Source: Undibacter mobilis (lineage in GTDB: Bacteria > Pseudomonadota > Alphaproteobacteria > Rhizobiales > Xanthobacteraceae). Taken from it: a DNA stretch of 64,000 bases. The position numbers were made by a program, and so were the translations under genes. Positions within the stretch are counted from its first letter, which is position 1. Each line of letters begins with the position of its first letter. Where the stretch lies: positions 1,226,501 to 1,290,500 of the forward strand of contig NZ_QRGO01000001.1 in assembly GCF_003367195.1 (NCBI RefSeq), written 5' to 3'. This document shows, piece by piece, positions 44,016-52,434 of the stretch. The notes beneath the pieces are model-generated. The model ran no database searches. It saw only the letters and a list, made by a program, of their open reading frames with translations, and was not told the origin of the DNA.

Positions 44016-44837
44016 ATGCCGGGTTTGATGGAAGGTAAGCGCGGGTTGATCATGGGGGTGGCGAACGACCACTCGATCGCCTGGGGTATTGCAAAAACGC
44101 TGCATCAGCACGGTGCGCAGATCGCCTACACCTATCAGGGCGACGCGCTCCTGAAGCGCATCAAGCCGCTCGCCGAGCAAACCAACTCCGACATTATCCT
44201 GCCCTGCGACGTCGAGGACATCGCCTCGGTCGACAAGGTGTGGGCGACGCTCAAGGAGAAGTGGGGCACCATCGACTTCTTTGTCCATGCCGTCGGCTTC
44301 TCGGACAAGAACGAACTGAAGGGCCGCTTCGCCGACAACACGCGCGAGAATTTCGTGCGCACCATGGTGATCTCGTGTTTCTCCTTCGCCGAGAGCGCCA
44401 AGCGTGCGGCGGAGTTGATGCCCAATGGCGGCTCGATGGTGACGCTGACCTATAACGGCGGCGATCGCGCCATGCCGAATTACAATGTCATGGGTCTCGC
44501 CAAGGCGGCGCTCGAGTCCTCGGTACGCTATCTCGCCGTTGACTTCGGTCATCAGAAAATCCGCGTCAACGCCATCTCGGCGGGTCCGATCCGCACGCTC
44601 GCCGGTGCCGGCATTGGCGATGCGCGTTACATGTTCGCCTTCCAGCAGAAATATTCGCCGCTCGGCCGCGGCGTGACGCTGGAAGATCTCGGCGGTTCGG
44701 GTCTGTATCTGTGCTCGGATTTGTCGACCGGTGTGACCGGCGAAATCCATTTCGTCGACAGCGGCTACAATGTCATCGCCATGCCGCAGCCGGCAGCGCT
44801 GCGCGAAGCCGGCGGTTCGGTCGAGAACGGCGGCTGA
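44016..44837 (+). CDS. fabI: Enoyl-ACP reductase (NADH), FabI
   Basis: Performs the last reduction in each fatty acid elongation cycle. The 273-residue SDR-type enzyme starts GKRGLIMGVANDHSIAWGIAK, has the FabI-specific catalytic pattern YNGGDRAMPNYNVMGLAKAAL (two Tyr and Lys as in E. coli Tyr146/Tyr156/Lys163), and SAGPIRTLAGAGI after it. The triclosan-contact Gly in HAVGFSDKNEL is retained. AGAGG lies upstream of the ATG at 44016. A repeat separates it from fabB, and it ends 3 bases before the stop of the convergent ATPase gene. Confidence 0.95.
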   Translation: MPGLMEGKRGLIMGVANDHSIAWGIAKTLHQHGAQIAYTYQGDALLKRIKPLAEQTNSDIILPCDVEDIASVDKVWATLKEKWGTIDFFVHAVGFSDKNELKGRFADNTRENFVRTMVISCFSFAESAKRAAELMPNGGSMVTLTYNGGDRAMPNYNVMGLAKAALESSVRYLAVDFGHQKIRVNAISAGPIRTLAGAGIGDARYMFAFQQKYSPLGRGVTLEDLGGSGLYLCSDLSTGVTGEIHFVDSGYNVIAMPQPAALREAGGSVENGG

Positions 44838-44840
44838 CGC

Positions 44841-47498
44841 TCAGGCGGGCTTTCGCGTCCGCCGTCCCAGCGCCATCAGCACGATTTGCGTCGCGCCCAT
44901 CGGCGCGAGGCTGCACGTCATGACTACGGTCCACATGGCCATTGTCGGCGGGGTGAGGCCGAGAATGCCGGCGGGCACGGGCGTATAGACCGGCACCAGC
45001 AGCAATCCGATGCACAGCGCCAGCGCGCCCCAGATCCACGGGTTGCGCAGGATGTCGTTCGACAAGAGCCGCGACGATGGATGGCGCATATCAAAGACAT
45101 GCCAGAGCTGGGCGAAGGCGAGCGTCATGAAAGTCACGGTCACGACCGCCTCGTTGTCGAGGCCGAGCCAGAACCGGGCTGTGGCGAGCGCGGCGAATGT
45201 TGCGGCGGCGAGCCCGACGCTTTGCAGGCCGAGCGCCATCCAGTGCGCGCGCGATAACAGGGGCTGCTTCGGGTCGCGCGGCGGCCGCTTGAGAATGTCG
45301 CGGTCGCCTTCGCCGAGCGCCAGCGCAAATGCGGGAAACACGTCTGTGATCAGGTTCAGGTAAAGAATCTGCAGCGGCAGGATCGGCAGTGGCAAAGCGA
45401 ACAGGACCGCAAGGCCGACCACCAGCACCTCGCTCAGATTGCACGACATCAGGTAAGCGACGAAACGGCGGATATTGCCGAAGATGATGCGGCCTTCACG
45501 GATGGCGCGGACGATACTCGGAAACGCGTCGTCGAGCAGGATCATGGCGGCGGCCTCGCGCGCCACATCGGTGCCGCGCAGGCCCATGGCGACGCCGATA
45601 TCGGCCTGCCGCAAGGCCGGCGCGTCGTTGACGCCATCGCCGGTCATGGCGACGACCTCGCCGCGTTTCTGGAATGCGCGCACCAGACTCAGCTTTTCGC
45701 CCGGGCTGACCCGCGCGAAAATGCCGGCTTCGTAGAGCGCCGGGTCGCCGCTCTCGATCAGCCGCGCCACATGCCGGCCTTCGATCACATGTTGTGCGGC
45801 ATCGCCCAAACCCACCGCGCGGCCGATGCTGCGGGCCGTCACGGCGTGGTCGCCGGTCACCATGACGACGCGGATGCCGGCCCGCCGGCAGTCTTCGATC
45901 GCGTCCGGCACATTGGCGCGCGCCGGGTCTTCCAATGCGATCAGCCCGGCAAAAGTGAGCGCCTGATAAGGCGCTTCATCGGCGCCGGTCGCCATCTTCA
46001 TGGCGCAAGCGATGACGCGCAGGCCGTGGTGACCGAGATGATCGATGTGCTCGGTCCAGCCGCGGCGCGCGGCATCGGTGAGCGGCACGATGCGGCCTTC
46101 GTCATAGGCCGTGTCGCATGAGTTGAGCACGGCTTCCGGCGCGCCCTTGATGGCGAACAGATAGCCGTCGCCACTCTTGTGAACGGTGGCCATCTTCTTG
46201 GTCGCGGTGTCGAAGGCCTCTTTGCGAAGTTGCGGGGTCCGGTGCGTCAGGCGTTCACGGGAGAGGCCGCCCCGCAGGCCGGCGCGCAGCAGCGCCAATT
46301 CCATGGGATCGCCGCTGCCTTTGTCATTCTCGCCCTCAAGCACCGCGTCGTTGCACAGCACGGCGAGCCGCAGCAGCAGTGTCGCTTCCTCGTCGTCGGC
46401 GAGTTCTTTCTTCGGTTCATTGAGATCGATCTCGCCGTCCGGCACCCAGAGCCGGCGCACCGTCATGCGGTTTTCGGTCAGCGTGCCGGTCTTGTCGGTG
46501 AGAATGACGGTGGTTGCGCCCAATGTTTCGACCGCGGCGAGACGCTCGATCAGCGCATTATGTTGCGCCATACGCCACATGCCGCGCGCCAGTGCCAGGG
46601 TTGCGATAATCGGCAGGCCTTCGGGAATGGCGGCGACCGCCAGCGCAATCGACATCTCGATGATGAGGAACGGCTCCTTGCCGTTCCATAGCCCGATGCC
46701 GATCAGAACGGCGGCCAGCGCCAGCGTGCCCCAGACCAGTTGCAACGTCAGTCGCGCCAGCTTGCGCTCCAGCGGCGAGGCGCCGGGTTCGGATTCCTCG
46801 ACCAGCCGCGACACTCGGCCGAGTTCGGTGGCGAGCCCGGTCGCCGTCACCACCGCGACGCCGCTGCCGCGCGTCACGGCGGTGCCCTTGAACAGCATCG
46901 AATGCCGCTCCGGCACACGCGCGTCGGCGGCAACGGCCTTGATCGATTTCTCGACGGCCACCGACTCGCCGGTCACGGTCGATTCATCCGCGGCCAGGCT
47001 GGAGGTGTCGACCAGCCGCATGTCGGCGGCCACGGCGTCGCCGGCCTCGATCAGCACGATGTCGCCGGGCACCAGATCCTCGGCGGCGATGGTGCGGACA
47101 TGACCATCGCGCCGGACGCGCGCCGCATGGCTGCCCAGTTTGCGCAGCGCTTCGATCGAGCGCGCGGCTTTCAGTTCGGTGACGAAGCCGATCAGCGCAT
47201 TGACGGCGAGCACGGCGAAAATGGCCAGGCCCTCCTCGATTTCCTGGAACCAGAAAGCGAGAAGCGCCGCGCCGCCGAGCAGATAGACCACGGGGCTGGT
47301 GAACTGGTGCAGCAGCAACAGGAGTGCGCTGGCCTCGCGCGTCGCCTCGATGGTGTTGGCGCCGGCCATGGCACGCCGCCGCGTTACCTCGTCTTCGCCT
47401 AGGCCGTGCTCGACGACCGCGCCCAGGCCGGCGAGCACGTCGCGGGCCGTCCGCGCGTGCGGGTTGTCGATGGCAAGCGGTCGCAGCGATGCGGCCAT
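44841..47498 (-). CDS. P-type cation-transporting ATPase (P2 type)
   Basis: An 885-residue inner-membrane pump of the Ca2+/Na+/H+ class. It has an N-terminal cation-ATPase domain (residues 1-70), TGES at 176-179 in the actuator domain, the ion-site motif AAIPEGLP near 292, and the phosphorylation motif ILTDKTGTLTEN with Asp335. TGDGVNDAPALRQADIG in the hinge and about ten transmembrane helices complete it. The PEGL-type site resembles PMR1/SERCA-like Ca2+ or Mn2+ pumps, but the ion is not certain. I chose the ATG at 47498, with AAAGGA 8 bases upstream. Confidence 0.88.
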   Translation of the reverse strand: MAASLRPLAIDNPHARTARDVLAGLGAVVEHGLGEDEVTRRRAMAGANTIEATREASALLLLLHQFTSPVVYLLGGAALLAFWFQEIEEGLAIFAVLAVNALIGFVTELKAARSIEALRKLGSHAARVRRDGHVRTIAAEDLVPGDIVLIEAGDAVAADMRLVDTSSLAADESTVTGESVAVEKSIKAVAADARVPERHSMLFKGTAVTRGSGVAVVTATGLATELGRVSRLVEESEPGASPLERKLARLTLQLVWGTLALAAVLIGIGLWNGKEPFLIIEMSIALAVAAIPEGLPIIATLALARGMWRMAQHNALIERLAAVETLGATTVILTDKTGTLTENRMTVRRLWVPDGEIDLNEPKKELADDEEATLLLRLAVLCNDAVLEGENDKGSGDPMELALLRAGLRGGLSRERLTHRTPQLRKEAFDTATKKMATVHKSGDGYLFAIKGAPEAVLNSCDTAYDEGRIVPLTDAARRGWTEHIDHLGHHGLRVIACAMKMATGADEAPYQALTFAGLIALEDPARANVPDAIEDCRRAGIRVVMVTGDHAVTARSIGRAVGLGDAAQHVIEGRHVARLIESGDPALYEAGIFARVSPGEKLSLVRAFQKRGEVVAMTGDGVNDAPALRQADIGVAMGLRGTDVAREAAAMILLDDAFPSIVRAIREGRIIFGNIRRFVAYLMSCNLSEVLVVGLAVLFALPLPILPLQILYLNLITDVFPAFALALGEGDRDILKRPPRDPKQPLLSRAHWMALGLQSVGLAAATFAALATARFWLGLDNEAVVTVTFMTLAFAQLWHVFDMRHPSSRLLSNDILRNPWIWGALALCIGLLLVPVYTPVPAGILGLTPPTMAMWTVVMTCSLAPMGATQIVLMALGRRTRKPA

Positions 47499-47628
47499 GA
47501 GGCTCGTCCTTTCCGCAGCAACCGGCAGGCGGGAAGAAGCATAGTGGCGAGCCAGCCGTACTCCTCCCTTGATGTCCGTCAACCGGATACCGCGCGGATT
47601 GTCGCAGCAATTCGTATCGCAAGTCGCT

Positions 47629-47657
47629 CTTGACATCATTCCTATATAGGACTATAT
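47629..47657 (+). promoter_or_regulatory. Consensus-like sigma-70 promoter with no gene in front of it
   Basis: CTTGAC (47629-47634), exactly 17 bases, CTATAT (47652-47657). This equals the alphaproteobacterial housekeeping consensus. The spacer end is the palindrome TCCTATATAGGA (47640-47651). Transcription would start near 47664 and run rightwards into DNA without a protein gene. Confidence 0.75.
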
Positions 47658-47663
47658 ACACCA

Positions 47664-47800
47664 TCGTCCTGTTCCGGCCGGGGGCGCTGTCATGAGGCGT
47701 CGTTGCAGTGGGAAGAGGACGCGGTGCCCGCGGGCCTGGGACAACGCATCCCAGGCGCTCGGGCGGCGCCGGGGTTCCGCCCGGGGGCACTAGGACCCCC
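47664..47800 (+). ncRNA. Candidate structured non-coding RNA, unidentified
   Basis: Starts just after the consensus promoter. The segment can fold as an outer stem GTCCT (47666-47670) with AGGAC (47792-47796). Inside are hairpin GCGTC/GACGC (47697-47722) and a branched unit GTGCCC/GGGCAC (47724-47790). That unit encloses GCCTGGGA/TCCCAGGC (47734-47756) and GGGCGG/CCGCCC (47761-47782). Further hairpins GCGAG/CTCGC and CCGCC/GGCGG follow to 47846, so the 3' end could lie later; no T-rich terminator is visible. I could not match it to RNase P RNA, tmRNA or 4.5S RNA by their signature sequences. A 6S-like or novel RNA remains possible. Confidence 0.45.
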
Positions 47801-47890
47801 CGCGAGGAGCTCGCTGACGGTGTGTGCTACCCGCCCACAAAGGCGGATCAGCCGCCGAAAGCGCGGCCCGATGCGCCGTAACGACACCGC

Positions 47891-47982
47891 GATGGAGCGC
47901 CGCGGGGCGCAGCGTCCTTGCGATCAAGGGCGCGACGCACCGCAAGGTGCGAAATCAAATGGGCGCCTCGCGGCGCTCCATC
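47891..47982. repeat. 20-bp inverted repeat enclosing a smaller hairpin
   Basis: GATGGAGCGCCGCGGGGCGC (47891-47910) pairs with the complement at 47963-47982 at 19 of 20 positions. The 52-base interior contains GCACC-GCAA-GGTGC (47937-47950). The structure could be a repeat element or part of a longer transcript from the promoter at 47629. Confidence 0.6.
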
Positions 47983-48096
47983 CCCTCGGCATGTCCGAGG
48001 GAGAGAAAGAGGAAGGCGGCCCACCCCGGGCCTCAAACAACAGGGGCGATAAATCACGCGTCATTCCGGGCGCGCGTCCCGCACACGCGACCTCAC

Positions 48097-49071
48097 TCAA
48101 GGCCGCAAGATGACCTTGCCCATCACCTTGCGCTCGGCGATTGCCTTGAGCGCCACGGCAGCCTCGCTCAGCGGGTAGACCGCATGCACATGCGACGACA
48201 ATCGGCCTTCTGCGGCCCATGTGAGCAACTGCGCGGTGTTGGCGCGATGGCCGTCGGGATCGCGCTCGGTCCACGCGCCCCAGAACACGCCGAGCACATT
48301 GGCGCTTTTCAACAGGTACAGATTGAGCGGCACTTTGGGAATCTCGCCGGAGGCAAAGCCGATGACGAGAAAACGGCCCTCCCACGCGATCGCGCGCAAC
48401 GCCGCTTCGGCATAAGCGCCGCCGACGGGATCGTAAATCACGTCAACGCCTTTGCCACCCGTTATGCGGCGCAGTCCTTCTTTCAGATCTTCCGCCGCGT
48501 AGTCGATGCCTTCGTCAGCGCCGTGCTGGCGCGCGAAGGCGAGCTTGTCGGGCGACGAGGCGCAGGCAATCACCCGCGCGCCCATCAGCTTGCCGATCTC
48601 GATCGCGGCAAGGCCAACGCCGCCCGAAGCGCCGAGCACGGCCAGCGTTTCGCCGGGCTCGATATGCGCGCGGTTCTTCAAGGCATAGAGCGTCGTGCCA
48701 TAGGTGACGCACAGGCCGGCGGCGCGGTCGAAATCGAGCTCATCGGGGATCGGCGTCAGCAGTTTGGCGGGTACGGCGATTTTTTCGCGCGCCGCACCGT
48801 AGCCGGTGAACCCCAGGACGCGGTCGCCCGGCTTGAAGTCGGTGACGTCTGCGCCAACGCTTTCGACCGTGCCGGCGAACTCCGCCGATGGCGAGAACGG
48901 GAAGGCCGGCTTCGTCTGGTACTTGCCCTGGATGATCAGCGTATCGAAGAAATTCAGCGCCGCCGCTTCGATGCGGACCACGGCTTCGCCGGGCTGCGGT
49001 GCCGGATCGGGCAGGTCGGCGAGCTGAAGTTCGTCGGGAGTTCCATAGTGGGTGCAGAGCAGAGCTTTCAT
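48097..49071 (-). CDS. NADPH:quinone oxidoreductase family (zinc-independent MDR) protein
   Basis: A 324-residue medium-chain dehydrogenase/reductase of the quinone oxidoreductase group: MKALLCTHYGTPDELQLADLPDP, IEAAALNFFDTLIIQGKYQ, the NADPH motif LAVLGASGGVGLAAIEIGKLMGA and LVIGFASGEIP. It lacks the zinc-ligand Cys/His pattern of alcohol dehydrogenases. I chose the ATG at 49071 over an upstream in-frame codon at 49083. Substrate is unknown; electron-deficient enones and quinones are typical. Confidence 0.87.
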   Translation of the reverse strand: MKALLCTHYGTPDELQLADLPDPAPQPGEAVVRIEAAALNFFDTLIIQGKYQTKPAFPFSPSAEFAGTVESVGADVTDFKPGDRVLGFTGYGAAREKIAVPAKLLTPIPDELDFDRAAGLCVTYGTTLYALKNRAHIEPGETLAVLGASGGVGLAAIEIGKLMGARVIACASSPDKLAFARQHGADEGIDYAAEDLKEGLRRITGGKGVDVIYDPVGGAYAEAALRAIAWEGRFLVIGFASGEIPKVPLNLYLLKSANVLGVFWGAWTERDPDGHRANTAQLLTWAAEGRLSSHVHAVYPLSEAAVALKAIAERKVMGKVILRP

Positions 49072-49305
49072 GGATATCCGCATGGCCAGGAGAGATCGGG
49101 CCTATGTAGCACAGGCCGCGCCGATGCCACGCCGGCAGGTAACCGAGGAGGCATGGCCCCATTAACCTTTGGCCGGTAAGGTGGCCAAAGAAGGCGATTT
49201 GGTGCCTTCACTATGCCGATATTGGCCCGTAGGCGGTCGGTATCTCCCCAAACCCAAAGGCGGCGTGCCTCGCGTCGTTCATTCAAACGGTAGGGCCCGA
49301 AGAGA

Positions 49306-49851
49306 ATGAAACACCCCAGCCCCGCGATTGTTCTGACCACCGCTACCGCGGTGCTTGTGGCAATCTCCCTCAACCCCGCATTCGCTCAGAAGAAGGACCC
49401 GACGGAACAGGCCGTGCTGCTTGGCCAGTTCGGTGACTGGGGCGCCTATACGGCGACCCCCGGCGGCAAGAAGGTTTGCTTCGTCCTGTCGAAGCCCTCC
49501 TCGGCCACCACCGAACCTGCCGGCCGCAACCGCGACGCCTCCTATGCCTTCGTTTCGACCCGCCCGGCCGAGAATGTGAAGAACGAAGTGTCGCTCATCG
49601 TCGGCTATCCGCAGAAGCCCAATCACGATGCCAGCGCCACGGTCGATGCCAAATCCTATGTGCTGTACACGCAGAACGACGGCGCCTGGGTCAAGAATGC
49701 CGGCGAAGAAGCGCAAATGGTCGATGCCATGCGCAAGGGTTCGAGCCTGGTGGTGAAGAGCGAATCCGGGCGCGGCACCAAGACCACCGACACCTATTCG
49801 CTGCGCGGCGTCGCCGAAGCGCTCGACAAGGTCGCGGCGGAGTGTAAATAA
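49306..49851 (+). CDS. Invasion-associated locus B (IalB)-like secreted protein
   Basis: A 181-residue exported protein with a signal peptide (MKHPSPAIVLTTATAVLVAI, cleavage near AFA at residue 27). The periplasmic domain resembles IalB: VLLGQFGDWGAYTATPGGKKVCFVLSKPSS, then SLIVGYPQKP, then MRKGSSLVVKSESGRGTKTTDTYSLRGVAEAL. Proteins of this family are common in non-pathogenic Rhizobiales, where the name says nothing about invasion. It is followed by an intrinsic terminator. Confidence 0.82.
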   Translation: MKHPSPAIVLTTATAVLVAISLNPAFAQKKDPTEQAVLLGQFGDWGAYTATPGGKKVCFVLSKPSSATTEPAGRNRDASYAFVSTRPAENVKNEVSLIVGYPQKPNHDASATVDAKSYVLYTQNDGAWVKNAGEEAQMVDAMRKGSSLVVKSESGRGTKTTDTYSLRGVAEALDKVAAECK

Positions 49852-49884
49852 GCGCCGCGCTCCCTATATAGGCGGCTGATCCCT

Positions 49885-49917
49885 GACCCTCTTCCCCAAG
49901 AAGAGGGTCAAGTTTTT
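49885..49917 (+). terminator. Intrinsic terminator after the IalB-like gene
   Basis: Stem GACCCTCTT (49885-49893) / AAGAGGGTC (49901-49909) with a CCCCAAG loop, then AAGTTTTT. Confidence 0.85.
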
Positions 49918-49944
49918 GCCGGTTCCATATGTTAGATTGATGCC

Positions 49945-51180
49945 ATGACACTCGCCGCCGAACAGCAGAAGGCCCCCGCCGGCTTCGTCGAAAAGGCGCC
50001 GCTCGAGGCCTACGTCGCGCCGGAAAAGCCGTCGCTGGTCGGCCTGTCGCGCGCGCAGCTCGCCGACGTATTCGGCGAGCTCGGCGTGCCTCCGGCGCAG
50101 CGCAAGATGCGCGCTCAGCAGTTCTGGCACTGGACCTATTTCCGCGGCGTCACCTCCTTCGACGACATGACCTCGATGTCGAAGGAGCTGCGGGCGCAAC
50201 TCGCGGAGCGCTACACGGTCGATCGCCCCGAGGTGATCGCCGAGCAGGTCTCGGTCGATGGCACGCGCAAATGGCTGTTGCGGCTGCCGGGCGACAAGGA
50301 TTCCAAGTTGCCGCACGATGTCGAGTGCGTCTACATACCCGACACCGAGCGCGGCACGCTCTGCGTTTCGAGCCAGGTCGGCTGCACGCTGACCTGCGCC
50401 TTCTGCCACACCGGCACCCAGCGGCTGGTGCGCAATCTCACCGCTGGCGAAATCGCCGGCCAGGTGCTCGCCGCCCGCGATCGTCTCGGCGATTGGCCGG
50501 GCGGCACCCGCCCCACCGATGGCGTCATTCCTTCGGGCGAGCGCTGCGTCACAAACATCGTCATGATGGGCATGGGCGAGCCGCTCTATAATTTCGATGC
50601 CGTGCGCGACGCGCTGCTCATCATGTCGGACGGCGACGGCATCGGCATTTCCAAGCGCCGCATTACGCTATCGACCTCCGGCGTGGTGCCGAACATCGTC
50701 AAGACCGGCGCCGAGATTGGTTGCATGCTTGCGATCTCGCTGCATGCCGTGCGCGACGATTTGCGCAACGAACTCGTGCCGCTCAATCGCAAGTATCCGA
50801 TCGCCGAATTGATGGAAGCGTGCCGCAATTATCCCGGCGCCTCGAACGCCAAGCGCATCACGTTCGAATACGTGATGCTCAAGGGCGTCAACGATTCGAT
50901 CGCTGACGCCAAGGCGCTGATCAAGCTGCTCAAGGGCATTCCGGCCAAGATCAATCTCATCCCGTTCAATCCCTGGCCCGGCACGAAATACGAGTGCTCG
51001 GATTGGGAGCAGATCGAGAAGTTCTCGCAGGTCGTGTTCGACGCCGGTTACGCGTCGCCGGTGCGTACGCCGCGCGGCCGCGACATTCTCGCCGCCTGCG
51101 GCCAGCTCAAGAGTGCGACCGAAAAGCTCTCCGCCCGCGAACGCATGGCCCTGCGCGCCATGGCCATGACGGATGAGTGA
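49945..51180 (+). CDS. rlmN: Dual-specificity RNA methyltransferase RlmN
   Basis: A radical-SAM enzyme that methylates C2 of A2503 in 23S rRNA and A37 in some tRNAs. The 411-residue protein has the cluster motif [13 protein letters not shown] (CxxxCxxC), the preceding LCVSSQVG, the [11 protein letters not shown] motif, [12 protein letters not shown], and the conserved C-terminal Cys in ILAACGQLK that forms the methylene intermediate. Length exceeds E. coli RlmN mainly at the N-terminus, as usual in alphaproteobacteria. Confidence 0.96.
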   Translation: MTLAAEQQKAPAGFVEKAPLEAYVAPEKPSLVGLSRAQLADVFGELGVPPAQRKMRAQQFWHWTYFRGVTSFDDMTSMSKELRAQLAERYTVDRPEVIAEQVSVDGTRKWLLRLPGDKDSKLPHDVECVYIPDTERGTLCVSSQVGCTLTCAFCHTGTQRLVRNLTAGEIAGQVLAARDRLGDWPGGTRPTDGVIPSGERCVTNIVMMGMGEPLYNFDAVRDALLIMSDGDGIGISKRRITLSTSGVVPNIVKTGAEIGCMLAISLHAVRDDLRNELVPLNRKYPIAELMEACRNYPGASNAKRITFEYVMLKGVNDSIADAKALIKLLKGIPAKINLIPFNPWPGTKYECSDWEQIEKFSQVVFDAGYASPVRTPRGRDILAACGQLKSATEKLSARERMALRAMAMTDE

Positions 51181-51187
51181 TTCCTTC

Positions 51188-51222
51188 CCCGGGCGGGTGC
51201 ATTACTTCGTGCCGCGCCCGGG
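51188..51222. repeat. Hairpin between rlmN and the membrane protein gene
   Basis: CCCGGGCG (51188-51195) pairs with CGCCCGGG-type bases at 51215-51222 (one mismatch) around a 19-base loop. Confidence 0.4.
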
Positions 51223-51238
51223 ACAAGTAAGAGTGTCC

Positions 51239-51691
51239 ATGTCCCTCATCGGCCGCATCTTCATCATCTTCTTCGCCGTGCTTCTCGCCAGCATGGCTGC
51301 GGGTATTGCGATCGCCTTCGGCATTCTCGGCACGCAGTGGCATAGCGTGTCTGGCGATCCGGTCGAGCGCGTGTTCTTCTGGGGTACGGCCTTCATTGGT
51401 GCGACCGGCACCGGCGCGGTGAGCTTCCTACCAATGCTGATCCTGATCGCACTCGCCGAGACATTCAACATCCGCTCGCTCGCACTCAACATGCTCGGCG
51501 GCGCGGCGATGCTGCTGCTCGGATATTACGGCGCCGGCTTTGCGCCGCCGTCCTACGAGGAATCGATCGACCGTCCGCCGCCGGTCGTGTCGCACGATCT
51601 GGAAATCGCCGCCGCGGCCGGCGCGGTGTTCGGCTTGGTTTACTGGCTGCTGGCCGGACGCAATGCGGGCCGCTGGCGCGAGCGCCTCTAA
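51239..51691 (+). CDS. Four-helix inner-membrane protein, unknown function
   Basis: A 150-residue protein with four predicted transmembrane segments (about residues 5-27, 43-65, 71-92 and 118-136) and a conserved-looking PPSYEESIDRPPPVVSHDLE loop before the last. I do not recognise a characterised family. I chose the ATG at 51239, preceded by TAAGAG. An upstream ATG at 51173 overlaps rlmN by eight bases and would translate the hairpin. The stop TAA shares CTAA (51688-51691) with the stop of the convergent gene. Confidence 0.68.
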   Translation: MSLIGRIFIIFFAVLLASMAAGIAIAFGILGTQWHSVSGDPVERVFFWGTAFIGATGTGAVSFLPMLILIALAETFNIRSLALNMLGGAAMLLLGYYGAGFAPPSYEESIDRPPPVVSHDLEIAAAAGAVFGLVYWLLAGRNAGRWRERL

Positions 51692-52293
51692 CGCGCGCGC
51701 GCCCAATCGAGCGCGTCGTCCAGGCGGTCATTGCCCCAGAACAGTTCGCCGTCCGCGGTGACGAAACTGGGCGCGCCGAAAATGCCGTGGGCGATGGCTT
51801 CGTCCGTTTGCTGCCGCAGTCGAAGTTTATTGTCATCCGCCTGCGCGCGGCCCATGACGTCGTCTGCATCACGGCCGAGCGCGCGGATGACTGAGGCGAC
51901 GGTCTCTTGATCGCCGATGTTCTTTTTGTCGCCGAACTGCGCGCGATAGATTGCGTTGGTGAACGTCTCGCCCCAGCCTTCGTCGAAAGCGATGAGCGCA
52001 ACGCGCGCCGGCAGGATGGTGTTCTGCGGAAATTGTGGCGGCTCGGCGAAGGGCAGGTCGAGCGCCCCGCAGATGCGCTCGAGGTCGCGCCACATGTAGC
52101 GGCCTTTGACCGGATAAAGGTTGAAGGGTGAGGTGGTCCAGCCGTTCTGCTTGAACACCGGGCCGAGCAGGAAAGGTCGCCAGCGCAGGGCCACGCCGCG
52201 CGCTTGCGCCAGGCGGCCGATCCGCGCTGCGGCGGGATAGGAATAGGTCGAGGCGAATTCGAACCAGAAATCGACCAATGGCTGCTGCGTCAT
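51688..52293 (-). CDS. 2-hydroxychromene-2-carboxylate isomerase family (DsbA fold)
   Basis: A 201-residue protein of the HCCA isomerase/kappa-GST group: VDFWFEFASTYSYPAAARIGRLA with the catalytic Ser near residue 15, the LRWRPFLLGPVFKQNGW segment and GIFGAPSFVTADGELFWGNDRL at the end (cis-Pro loop). Members use glutathione. The original enzyme acts in naphthalene degradation, but most genomic copies, including this isolated one, have unknown substrates. The tail overlaps the membrane protein gene by four bases. Confidence 0.85.
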   Translation of the reverse strand: MTQQPLVDFWFEFASTYSYPAAARIGRLAQARGVALRWRPFLLGPVFKQNGWTTSPFNLYPVKGRYMWRDLERICGALDLPFAEPPQFPQNTILPARVALIAFDEGWGETFTNAIYRAQFGDKKNIGDQETVASVIRALGRDADDVMGRAQADDNKLRLRQQTDEAIAHGIFGAPSFVTADGELFWGNDRLDDALDWARAR

Positions 52294-52373
52294 GATGGCT
52301 CATTGTAGCCCGGCCGCTGGCGACTTTCCATTTCCGATGGCCTCGGCTAGACGGGCCGCGGACTTTCTGGTTT

Positions 52374-52423
52374 GCGCATGGTCCGGTCCGAAAACCGGTC
52401 CCCGCTTTTTCGGGATCATGCGC
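52374..52423. repeat. GCGCATG-type palindromic repeat before the PAP2 gene
   Basis: The outer arms are GCGCATG and CATGCGC, with CCGGTCC-GAAAA-CCGGTCC-like and CCCGCTTTTTCGGG hairpins inside. I recall related sequences as intergenic repeats in Rhizobiales. It translates in frame upstream of the next gene and falsely lengthens it. Confidence 0.65.
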
Positions 52424-52434
52424 GAGAGGACTTC

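Larger units (their letters stand above)
47499..48096. other. 600-base gap without a convincing protein gene
   Basis: Between two divergent-to-tandem - strand genes. It contains, left to right: the ATPase leader; a consensus promoter pointing right (47629-47657); a hairpin-rich segment interpreted as an RNA gene (about 47664-47800, with further hairpins to 47856); a 20-bp inverted repeat (47891-47982); and a half copy of the CCGGAATCC-type repeat near 48060-48082. Open frames here (for example 47703-48113 on +) have no family resemblance and translate the repeats. Confidence 0.6.

Noticed and set aside
47703-48113. 136-residue and other open frames in the 47.7-48.1 kb gap
   Set aside because: They have no ribosome-binding site, mirror one another on both strands and translate the inverted repeat. 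The hairpin content fits an RNA or repeat better.
49862-49871. CCTATATAGG shared with the promoter spacer at 47641-47650 as a common operator
   Set aside because: The shared palindrome is only ten bases and the copy at 49862 is not positioned in a recognisable promoter, so chance is a sufficient explanation.
52372-52434. N-terminal extension of the PAP2 phosphatase
   Set aside because: It is translated repeat (52374-52423); the membrane protein starts naturally at 52435.
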